From Candidatus Omnitrophota bacterium (GTDB lineage: Bacteria > Omnitrophota > Gorgyraeia > 2-02-FULL-51-18), in the NCBI GenBank assembly GCA_023247935.1, contig JAHFFM010000027.1, positions 1 to 15,141 on the forward strand: a stretch of 15,141 nt of DNA, written 5' to 3'. Positions 1 through 5,881 of this stretch are shown piece after piece. The stretch's first letter is position 1, and each line of letters opens with the position of its first letter. The translations under genes were made by a program, and so were the position numbers. The notes under the pieces were generated by a model. The model saw nothing but the letters and a program-made list of their open reading frames with translations. It searched no databases and was not told the origin of the DNA.

Positions 1-690
1 AAAATGTCCTACATCGTGCTTGTTATTGATGAGTTGGCGGATTTGATGATGGCGTCGGCTAATGAAGTGGAAGGTGCTATTGCACGTTTGGCACAGCTTG
101 CCCGAGCGGTCGGCATTCACATGATTCTAGCCACTCAAAGACCCTCAGTGGACGTTATTACCGGCGTGATTAAAGCTAATTTTCCGGCGCGTATCGCGTT
201 TCAAGTCGCTTCCAAAGTGGATTCGAGAACGATTTTGGATGAAAATGGCGCGGACAAACTCCTTGGCCGCGGCGACCTTCTGCTAATGGATCCCCGCAAA
301 TCCAAAGTAATCCGTGCTCAGGGTGCTCTTGTGCGGGATTCGGAAATTGAAAAAACAACTTCTTTTATTAAAAATCAGAAAATTCAAACGCATCATGAGC
401 AAGTGCTTCAAGCCGCTGAGAAAAAGCAAGCTTTTGGCGATTTCAAAAAAGACGAAGTTTACGAATCAGCCAAGCGGGTGGTGCTGGATACCGGGCAGGC
501 TTCGGTTTCCATGGTGCAGCGCCGTCTTGGATTGGGGTATACACGCGCGGCACGTTTAATCGATATGATGGAAGAAGAGGGCATTGTAGGACCCTATCGC
601 GGAGCGAAGCCCAGGGAAATATTGGTTGAAAGACCTAAAGCTCCCGAAGAGTCTTTGCCGCAGGAAGAGGAACGGGTTAAACAGGAATAG
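1..690 (+). CDS. ftsK: DNA translocase FtsK, C-terminal part (5' truncated by window edge)
   Basis: This is the C-terminal 229 codons of a FtsK/SpoIIIE DNA translocase, which pumps chromosomal DNA through the division septum and activates XerCD at dif. The frame is open at base 1, so the ATG at 4 is internal. The fragment opens on the Walker B strand (IVLVIDELADLMM). It continues through the RecA-like motor core, with the conserved ATQRPSVDVITGVIKANFPA segment and the GxGDLLLMDP region. It ends in the winged-helix gamma domain (roughly fragment residues 150-212, with QASVSMVQRRLGLGYTRAAR and a MEEEGIVGP turn), which reads polarised chromosomal sequences. The membrane anchor, linker and Walker A lie upstream of the window. 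A short acidic tail follows the gamma domain. The stop codon is one base before the rodZ start, so the two are probably co-transcribed. The family call is secure; FtsK versus a SpoIIIE-type name cannot be decided from this part. Confidence 0.97.
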   Translation, partial: KMSYIVLVIDELADLMMASANEVEGAIARLAQLARAVGIHMILATQRPSVDVITGVIKANFPARIAFQVASKVDSRTILDENGADKLLGRGDLLLMDPRKSKVIRAQGALVRDSEIEKTTSFIKNQKIQTHHEQVLQAAEKKQAFGDFKKDEVYESAKRVVLDTGQASVSMVQRRLGLGYTRAARLIDMMEEEGIVGPYRGAKPREILVERPKAPEESLPQEEERVKQE

Positions 691-691
691 T

Positions 692-1594
692 ATGAGCACC
701 ATCGGTCAATCACTCAAAGAAGCGCGAAATAAAAAATCCATCTCACACGAAGAAATTTACGCGAAAATCAAAATTCATCCGCGCATTCTTCAATTGCTTG
801 AAGAAGAGAAGTTCGAAAAACTCCCAAGTCCGCTGTTCGCCAAAAGCTTTTTACGTTCCTACGGCGAATTCCTTGGTGTCGATTCTGATGAACTATCAAG
901 AGCGTATGATAAGGAAAAAAAATCAACAGAACCCGAGCAGGTTCTTTATCTCAAGCCGGTTAACGAACCTTCCGGCCGGGCTATTCCGGTTCAGGGTATT
1001 TTGGCGGGAGCGGGAGCTTTATTGCTGGTTCTTATTGTTCTTTTTGGAGTTCCTTCCAAGCTGTTAGGTGGTCTTGGAATTCACACCGATAAAAAAACAG
1101 CCGTTAAAAAAGAAGCTTTGGTAAAAGTGAAGCTGGAAAAAGAAAAATCAGACAAAGCTAAACAAGAAAAACAAGAAAAAGAAAAGCTGGAGAAGGATAA
1201 GCAGGAGAAAGAAAAACAAGAAAAGCAGAAAAAAGAGGAAATGCTTAAAAAAATTGAACTCTCTCCAGCGCCCGAAGAAAAAACCGGTGAATGGCTTAAC
1301 ACGTTTAAGCTCGGGAATTTCCCTAATCTTAACAAGCGCCTTCCGCTAGACCTTGAAATAAAAGCGATAGACGCCGTGTGGCTGCATGTAACCGTGGACG
1401 GTAAGGTTATTTTTCAGGGCATTTTGAATAAAGGCTCGGTCGAATCCTGGAAAGCGAAGGAAGCCGTTGAGGTTTGGACGGGCAACGCGTCCAATATGTC
1501 TTTAATCCTAAACAAGAATTCACTTGGCTCTCCGGGGAAAGGTGTGGCCAAAAAAATGATCATTTCTCATGAAGGTATACGAATAGCCACTTGA
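692..1594 (+). CDS. rodZ: RodZ-like cytoskeletal/cell-shape protein
   Basis: A 300-residue single-pass membrane protein with RodZ architecture. Residues 1-75 are a cytoplasmic helix-turn-helix domain (IGQSLKEARNKKSISHEEIY start, FAKSFLRSYGEFLGVD later), the part of RodZ that binds MreB. Residues 98-120 form one membrane segment (ILAGAGALLLVLIVLFGV). Residues 133-190 are an extreme Lys/Glu repeat, probably a long charged helix. Residues 215-298 match the C-terminal beta domain seen in RodZ (PLDLEIKAIDAVWLHVTVDG, then a WKAKEAVEVWTGNA stretch). In the family, RodZ links MreB filaments to the elongasome and affects rod shape. I chose ATG 692 rather than the upstream in-frame ATG 626. It has AGGAA 4 nt upstream, begins directly on the HTH domain, and does not overlap ftsK. 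The stop overlaps the rimO start as TTGA. The gene sits where B. subtilis has ymfM, its RodZ homologue, upstream of pgsA-cinA-recA. Confidence 0.9.
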   Translation: MSTIGQSLKEARNKKSISHEEIYAKIKIHPRILQLLEEEKFEKLPSPLFAKSFLRSYGEFLGVDSDELSRAYDKEKKSTEPEQVLYLKPVNEPSGRAIPVQGILAGAGALLLVLIVLFGVPSKLLGGLGIHTDKKTAVKKEALVKVKLEKEKSDKAKQEKQEKEKLEKDKQEKEKQEKQKKEEMLKKIELSPAPEEKTGEWLNTFKLGNFPNLNKRLPLDLEIKAIDAVWLHVTVDGKVIFQGILNKGSVESWKAKEAVEVWTGNASNMSLILNKNSLGSPGKGVAKKMIISHEGIRIAT

Positions 1595-2928
1595 AAATCG
1601 CTCTTGTAAGTCTTGGTTGTTCCCGCACATTGGTGGATTCCGAAGTGGCTTTAGGCGGTTTAGTTGCTCACGGCCATACCGTCGTGTCCGACGTCAACAA
1701 AGCCGATGTGGCTATTGTCAACACATGCGGTTTCATCGAAGAAGCCAAAACCGAATCTATTGATACCATTCTCCGGTTATGCCAAATGAAAAAAAAGGGC
1801 AAGCTTTCGGGGGTAGTGGTTCTGGGCTGCCTTGCCCAGAGGTACGGCCCCGAGCTTCAAAAAGAAATCAAAGAAGCGGATGCGATTGTCGGCACCAACA
1901 ATTATGGTGATTTAGCCAGCATTTTAGCGCCGTTAGAAAGAAAGAAAAAGGTGTTTAAGGTAGAACCTCGGCCTTATTATCTTTTGGACGACAAGACGCC
2001 CCGATACTCCCTGACACCGGATTACATGGCTTACGTCAAAATTTCCGAAGGCTGCATCAACGCCTGTTCCTATTGTGTGATTCCCAAAATGAAAGGTCCG
2101 CACCGCTCCAGAAATATTGACTCCATTGTTTCTGAAATCAAGAATCTCTCCGCGCAAAAGAATCTCTCAGAAATTAATTTAATCGGCCAGGACACGGCTG
2201 CGTTCGGATTCGACATCGACAGGACTTTTCAGCTGCCTCAACTGCTTCGTGCGGTGGCGCGCGAGGGTAAGGCGCCTTGGATCCGGCTTCTCTACGCGCA
2301 TCCTGGACATGTAACCGAAGAAATGATAGACGCTATTGCCGATGAACCCAGGATTTGCAAATACGTGGATTTTCCGATTGAGCACAGCCATGACGCCATG
2401 CTTTTACGCATGAATCGCCAGGTAACGCGCGAAAAAATGGAATGGGGAATCCGCACGCTTCGCAAAAAAATACCCAATGTCGGCATCCGCACCACGATCA
2501 TTGTCGGATTTCCGGGTGAAACGGAGGAAGAATTTCAAGACCTGCTGGATTTCTTGAAAGAAGTCAGATTTGACCGCCTTGGCGCTTTTCAATTTTCAGC
2601 GGAAGAGGGCTCAAAGGCCTTTGGAATGCCAGACCATATCCCCTCGGAAGTTAAAAAAGAGCGCTACGACGCGGTGATGGAGCTTCAGCGCGACATTTCG
2701 GAAGAAATCAATCGCAAATGGCTTGGCAAAACTATCCGCGTTCTTGTCGAAGAAAAAAATAAAGACGAAAAAAACCTTTATTTGGGACGCACGGAGCGTG
2801 ACGCCCCGGAAGTGGACGGCCAAGTTCTTCTGCGAAGCGAATCCGCTCTTGCGCCCGGGCAATTTGTAGATGCCAAGGTTACGGATTCCCTGGAGTATGA
2901 TTTGGTGGCGGAGACCCTGCACGGGTGA
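1591..2928 (+). CDS. rimO: Ribosomal protein S12 methylthiotransferase RimO
   Basis: A 445-residue radical-SAM methylthiotransferase of the MiaB/RimO family, normal length. The N-terminal UPF0004 domain carries the three auxiliary-cluster cysteines C10 (SLGCSRTLVDSE), C46 (NTCGF) and C80 (LGCLAQRY). The radical SAM motif CX3CX2C is C155, C159, C162 (EGCINACSYCVIP), followed by the family signature GPHRSR. A TRAM domain covers about residues 374-443. The LGCSRTLVDSE start and the CSYCVIPKMKGPHRSR block favour RimO over tRNA-modifying MiaB. RimO adds a methylthio group to a conserved aspartate of ribosomal protein S12, using two 4Fe-4S clusters and SAM. The start is TTG, whose last two bases begin the rodZ stop (TTGA), so translation is probably coupled; the only Shine-Dalgarno-like GAAGG is about 15 nt upstream. 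The end overlaps pgsA-pgpA as GTGA. Confidence 0.95.
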   Translation: MKIALVSLGCSRTLVDSEVALGGLVAHGHTVVSDVNKADVAIVNTCGFIEEAKTESIDTILRLCQMKKKGKLSGVVVLGCLAQRYGPELQKEIKEADAIVGTNNYGDLASILAPLERKKKVFKVEPRPYYLLDDKTPRYSLTPDYMAYVKISEGCINACSYCVIPKMKGPHRSRNIDSIVSEIKNLSAQKNLSEINLIGQDTAAFGFDIDRTFQLPQLLRAVAREGKAPWIRLLYAHPGHVTEEMIDAIADEPRICKYVDFPIEHSHDAMLLRMNRQVTREKMEWGIRTLRKKIPNVGIRTTIIVGFPGETEEEFQDLLDFLKEVRFDRLGAFQFSAEEGSKAFGMPDHIPSEVKKERYDAVMELQRDISEEINRKWLGKTIRVLVEEKNKDEKNLYLGRTERDAPEVDGQVLLRSESALAPGQFVDAKVTDSLEYDLVAETLHG

Positions 2929-3917
2929 ACTTGCCAAATTTTCTTACCATTCTACGTTTTTTTCTTGCCCTTCTTTTTCTTTATCTCATGTTTCTAGGTC
3001 AGGGCCAATGGGTGGCCGCCGCTTTTTCTGTATTCCTACTTGCTTCTTTGACGGATTATTGGGACGGCCGCCTGGCCCGCTCGCGAAATCAAGTCACCTA
3101 TTTCGGAAAACTCATGGACCCTATTGCGGATAAAACTCTTACAGCCTGCGCCTTTGGAAGTTTTTATTTTTTGAGGCTGCTCCCGGGCTTTCTTGTGCTT
3201 TTGGTGATTGGGCGCGATCTGATCGTGACATGGCATCGTCTTGCTTTGCTGCAATCGGGCCAGGAACCGTTGGTTTCAAGGGAAAGCGGGAAGCATAAAA
3301 CATTTCTTCAAATGGTTTATATTTGCTTCGTGCTTTGTTATTTAATATTCAAAAACACTTCGTTTTGGAACGCTGTCTGGGACCCGTTTGTTTTTCAGGT
3401 CATTTATTGGGGAATGTTGGCGATTCTGCTTTTGACGCTGTGGAGTGGACTTAGGATTTTTAAGGCGAGACTGCCCGCGCTCAAAGCGATGGCCGGACTG
3501 GGTTTTTTAGGCACGCTGCCATGGCCCGGAGCGTGGGGAAGCCTTGCAGGCATAATCCTTTGCTGGTTTTTGCCAGCTCAACATTTATTACTCGCTACCA
3601 TTCTCGTCAGTTTTTTTGCCATTTTTTTATGCAAGCCCGTCGTCGCAACCTCGGGAATTTATGACCCTCAATGGTTTATCTTAGATGAAGTTTGCGGAAT
3701 GACGCTTTCGGTGCTTTGGGTTCCAAAAACAGTTGGTCTTTATTTGGTGGGTTATGCACTATTTAGATTTTTTGATGTGCTCAAACCCTGGCCTATCTAT
3801 AAGTTGGAAAAAAATACTGGGGATGAGGGGATTGTTTGGGACGACCTGGCTGCGGGAGCGGTTACAGCCCTGATTTTGTTTATTTACCTGCGAGTAACCG
3901 CAGGCGCAGCAGGTTAA
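2925..3917 (+). CDS. pgsA/pgpA: PgsA-PgpA fusion: phosphatidylglycerophosphate synthase plus phosphatidylglycerophosphatase A
   Basis: One uninterrupted 330-residue reading frame holds two enzymes. Residues 1 to about 180 are a CDP-alcohol phosphatidyltransferase. They open with the PgsA-like NLPNFLTILRF and carry the full D-x2-DG-x2-AR-x8-G-x3-D-x3-D motif, with aspartates D44, D47, D65 and D69. Residues 187 to about 322 are a PgpA-type lipid phosphatase: GFLGTLPWPGAWGSLAG (193-209), DP...LDEVCG (247-258), LFRFFDVLKPWPI (279-291) and GIVWDDLAAG (302-311). Both halves have several hydrophobic segments and should be inner-membrane proteins. In known biochemistry, PgsA makes phosphatidylglycerophosphate from CDP-diacylglycerol and glycerol-3-phosphate, and PgpA removes the phosphate to give phosphatidylglycerol. 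One polypeptide would thus catalyse both steps. The GTG start overlaps the rimO stop (GTGA). The last 38 bp lie antisense to the cinA end. That this is a true fusion rather than a missed stop is directly visible. The exact lipid head-group substrate is inferred. Confidence 0.9.
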   Translation: MNLPNFLTILRFFLALLFLYLMFLGQGQWVAAAFSVFLLASLTDYWDGRLARSRNQVTYFGKLMDPIADKTLTACAFGSFYFLRLLPGFLVLLVIGRDLIVTWHRLALLQSGQEPLVSRESGKHKTFLQMVYICFVLCYLIFKNTSFWNAVWDPFVFQVIYWGMLAILLLTLWSGLRIFKARLPALKAMAGLGFLGTLPWPGAWGSLAGIILCWFLPAQHLLLATILVSFFAIFLCKPVVATSGIYDPQWFILDEVCGMTLSVLWVPKTVGLYLVGYALFRFFDVLKPWPIYKLEKNTGDEGIVWDDLAAGAVTALILFIYLRVTAGAAG

Positions 3918-5142
3918 GCGCTTTTTTAGCGGCCTTCATTTTAATATCAGCTCTCGAACCTAAGAACAGATTTTTTGAAACAGCCGTTTTACCGCCAATA
4001 CTAAGCGCAATAAACACCAAGCCTACCCGTTTATTGCTTGTTTTTCCGCCTGGACCCGCAATGCCTGTAATTCCGATTCCAATATCCGCCTGAAACCTTC
4101 TTTTGACACCCTCGGACATTTTTTTTGCTGTTTGGGTGCTGACCGCTCCATATTTTTTTAAAATAGCCTCTGGAACATCTAAAAAAGAGACTTTGAAAGC
4201 ATTTTGATACGCCGTAACCCCTCCCAGATAATAGGAGGACGAACCTGCTGTTTCCGTAAAAAGATGGCCTAACAGCCCACCGGTGCATGATTCAGCCGTC
4301 GCTACTTTTTTCCTTTTTTGGATTAGCAGTTTACCGACAGAAGAAGAGAGTGTTTCATTGTCTATGCCATATATTTTTTCCCCAAGTCTTTGACGCAGAA
4401 TCCGCTCCGTTCTTAAAATCATTTTTTGGGCCGTGTGAGCCGAGCTGGCCTTAGCCATGATTTTAATTTCCACTTCCTGCGGTTTCGCGTAAATCCCCAC
4501 GGTCAAAGGCGGTTTCCATCGCAAAAGATCCGTAATTTTTTGCGCGACTTGGGATTCGGGAACATCCGCGAGACGAACACTTCTGGTGATAAATGTTTGC
4601 GAGGGCTTATCGATCAGTGATCTTAAGCGGGGAAGAAACTGATTTAAAAACATGGGCTCTAGCTCCGCTGGTGGACCGGGTAAAAGTAAAACCTGTTTTG
4701 TTTTACGGTTGATGACAACTTCGCACAGGATCCCTGGTGCCGTTCCGTTTAAATTTTGAAAAATATTTTTATAGCCCTTCGGGACATAGCATTGCTTAGC
4801 AATCAACTTTGTCATCCGGTAGCCTCTTTTTGAGAGGCGTTTTTGGATCGCTCGATAGGTGGGTCGATGAAAAACGAGAGGCTTATTCAAAAAAAGCGCC
4901 AAGCCTCTCACGGTCGCATCGTCTTCTGTAGGTCCTAAGCCGCCGCTTGAAATAACCATATCCGAACGGTGAAGCGCCGACTGAAATGATTCTGCGATTC
5001 TTTCCACGTTATCTCCGACAACGTTTTGACGATAAACATCAATCGCATTTTGAGATAATTGCTGCGATAAAAAACGTGCATTGGTATTCAAAATGGAACC
5101 AAGTAAAATTTCCGTGCCTATTGAAATGATTTCTGCGCGCAT
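3880..5142 (-). CDS. cinA: CinA-family protein: MoaB/MoCF-like domain plus nicotinamide-nucleotide amidase (PncC) domain
   Basis: A 420-residue protein, usual CinA length. Residues 1-170 are the MoCF/molybdopterin-binding-like domain (MRAEIISIGTEILLG start, GGLGPTEDD at 67-75, LLLPGPPAELEPMF at 152-165). In characterised relatives this domain hydrolyses ADP-ribose-type substrates. After a linker domain, residues 265-415 are the C-terminal CinA/PncC domain (TAESCTGG at 282-289, GVTAYQN at 308-314, GITGIAGPGG at 357-366), which deamidates NMN in pyridine-nucleotide salvage. The frame is open upstream to 5319, but the family N-terminus starts exactly at this ATG and the upstream part is palindromic-element DNA, so I use 5142. 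There is no clear Shine-Dalgarno; a TATAAT lies only 6 nt upstream. It is the only minus-strand gene here, whereas cinA usually runs with pgsA and recA. It ends 38 bp inside pgsA-pgpA. Confidence 0.93.
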   Translation of the reverse strand: MRAEIISIGTEILLGSILNTNARFLSQQLSQNAIDVYRQNVVGDNVERIAESFQSALHRSDMVISSGGLGPTEDDATVRGLALFLNKPLVFHRPTYRAIQKRLSKRGYRMTKLIAKQCYVPKGYKNIFQNLNGTAPGILCEVVINRKTKQVLLLPGPPAELEPMFLNQFLPRLRSLIDKPSQTFITRSVRLADVPESQVAQKITDLLRWKPPLTVGIYAKPQEVEIKIMAKASSAHTAQKMILRTERILRQRLGEKIYGIDNETLSSSVGKLLIQKRKKVATAESCTGGLLGHLFTETAGSSSYYLGGVTAYQNAFKVSFLDVPEAILKKYGAVSTQTAKKMSEGVKRRFQADIGIGITGIAGPGGKTSNKRVGLVFIALSIGGKTAVSKNLFLGSRADIKMKAAKKALNLLRLRLLAGK

Positions 5143-5148
5143 GGTTAG

Positions 5149-5177
5149 ATTATAAAACTTGAAGCTCAAAAGACCAA
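5149..5177 (-). promoter_or_regulatory. Candidate cinA promoter (leaderless or nearly so)
   Basis: On the minus strand a perfect TATAAT (5154-5149) is preceded, with a 17-bp spacer, by TTGGTC (5177-5172), which matches three of six bases of TTGACA. The initiation point about 7 nt after the -10 box would fall on or next to the cinA ATG at 5142, implying a leaderless transcript. This agrees with the absence of a Shine-Dalgarno sequence there. The -10 is strong and the -35 weak. Confidence 0.4.
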
Positions 5178-5237
5178 GCCCGCTGTCTATCGCCCTGCCT
5201 AAAAATAACAAGCCAAACGGGTGGCGCAGGAAATCAT

Positions 5238-5356
5238 GAATAATAAATGATGAATGATGAATTAGGAATAAAGGAGCCACTTCGTGGCTTCTATAAAAGT
5301 CGCGAAGCGACTCCGCCATTCTTCATTCCTCACTCATCATTTTTCACTTATTATTC
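5238..5356. repeat. Imperfect palindromic element with two internal hairpins (MITE/REP-like)
   Basis: The outer arms 5238-5269 and 5325-5356 are inverted copies matching at 27 of 32 positions by my alignment. They are AT-rich and carry tandem ATGATGA-type units. The 55-bp centre has two tight hairpins: AGCCAC-TTC-GTGGCT (5275-5289) and AGTCGC-GAA-GCGACT (5298-5312). It encodes nothing convincing. It lies between the cinA start and the broken signalling gene and marks the point where that gene's N-terminal homology stops. The layout suggests a small non-autonomous mobile or repetitive extragenic element. Copy number elsewhere is unknown and no target-site duplication is evident. Confidence 0.6.
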
Positions 5357-5357
5357 C

Positions 5358-5788
5358 TCGTTGCCGCAGTGAACCTTCCACTCGGGAAGGCATAGCGCTT
5401 ATCCGCGAAAACCAATTTGACGCGATCGTGTCGGATTACCAGTTGTCTGACGGTGTGGCTGCGGGCATCTTAAACTTTGGGCTTCAAACCCCTACTGTTA
5501 TTACAACCGGCACAGGAAACGAAGAAATTGCCGTGCTGGCGCTTGAAAGCTGTGAATGAAACCTTGGAAGCCAGAGTGATGGGCCGTACGGATGCCCTTA
5601 GAGAAAAGATGGAAGAGCTTCAGGTTCTTAACCGAGTGATGCTGGGCAGGGAAGACCGCGTTTTAGAACTCAAAGAAGAGGTTCGCCAGCTTCGTTCAGA
5701 ACTGAGCAAATGGGACTCCAAAAACCCACCAAAAAAAATAATTTCTACTATTTTGAACGAAAAACAAGCCCTTTTTCGTCTATTATAG
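5358..5788 (+). pseudogene. Remnant of a response-regulator / sensor protein gene
   Basis: Two pieces of signalling-protein sequence lie in different frames. From about 5368 to 5559 one frame reads REGIALIRENQFDAIVSDYQ and then TPTVITTGTGNEEIAVLALE. This is the middle and end of a receiver domain, with the phospho-acceptor-type aspartate codon at 5434-5436, and it stops at TGA 5557-5559. From about 5549 to 5788 another frame reads NETLEARVMGRTDALREKME, then a LNRVMLGRE and ELKEEVRQLRSEL coiled coil typical of the linkers and tails of PAS/histidine-kinase-like proteins. The first 40 or so receiver residues are absent, replaced by the palindromic element. Whatever joined receiver to coiled coil is also missing. 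No start codon with a ribosome binding site fits either piece. I read this as a decayed gene with a 5' truncation and an internal deletion or frameshift. It is not expected to be functional. Confidence 0.7.
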
Positions 5789-5792
5789 CGAG

Positions 5793-5809
5793 GCTTAGAG
5801 TGTCTAAGC
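5793..5809. promoter_or_regulatory. Hyphenated palindrome GCTTAGA-GTG-TCTAAGC upstream of the recA promoter
   Basis: A perfect 7-bp inverted repeat with a 3-bp spacer ends 4 bp before the recA -35 box. A 17-bp dyad at this spot is what a dimeric repressor site would look like, and recA is commonly controlled by LexA. The sequence is not the CTGT-N8-ACAG site of gamma-proteobacteria or the GAAC-N4-GTTC type of Firmicutes, so any LexA link is inference. An alternative is a weak terminator hairpin closing the remnant gene, followed by only a short T stretch. Confidence 0.45.
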
Positions 5810-5813
5810 GCTC

Positions 5814-5842
5814 TTTACACCCAAAAGGGGTGGGAGTATAAT
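5814..5842 (+). promoter_or_regulatory. recA promoter (sigma70-type)
   Basis: TTTACA (5814-5819, five of six consensus bases) and TATAAT (5837-5842, perfect) are separated by exactly 17 bp. Initiation would be near 5848-5850, giving a leader of about 33 nt before the recA ATG. It is the best promoter I see in the window. An upstream TATTAT at 5781 lacks a properly spaced -35. Confidence 0.75.
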
Positions 5843-5847
5843 AAAAA

Positions 5848-5876
5848 ACCCTGCAATATCAAACCAGGGTAGGAGG
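5848..5876 (+). promoter_or_regulatory. recA leader: 5' stem-loop and strong ribosome binding site
   Basis: ACCCTG (5848-5853) pairs with CAGGGT (5865-5870) around an 11-nt loop, directly at the predicted transcript start. The strong Shine-Dalgarno AGGAGG (5871-5876) follows with no gap and lies 5 nt before ATG 5882. A 5'-terminal stem can protect mRNA; base pairing does not reach the Shine-Dalgarno itself. The ribosome site is certain by eye; the role of the stem is a guess. Confidence 0.55.
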
Positions 5877-5881
5877 AAAGA

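Noticed and set aside
626..691. Upstream ATG that would extend RodZ by 22 residues
   Set aside because: It overlaps ftsK by 65 nt, has no good ribosome site, and the added residues are not part of the HTH domain, which starts right at ATG 692.
1081..1335. Ser/Phe-rich open frame opposite rodZ
   Set aside because: It is the complement of the Lys/Glu repeat (AAA/GAA codons give TTT/TTC), a composition artefact.
3884..3950. Bidirectional terminator at the pgsA-pgpA/cinA junction
   Set aside because: A CCTGC/GCAGG stem exists near 3887-3904 but the T-run at about 3921 is too far from it to make an intrinsic terminator.
5143..5319. Upstream extension of the cinA frame
   Set aside because: It translates the palindromic element (HHSSFIIHDF-type residues) and ordinary CinA proteins begin at the MRAEIISIGTE start used here.
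5753..5786. TTGAAC...TATTAT as a second recA promoter
   Set aside because: The spacer is 22 bp, too long for a sigma70 promoter, and a much better promoter lies just downstream.
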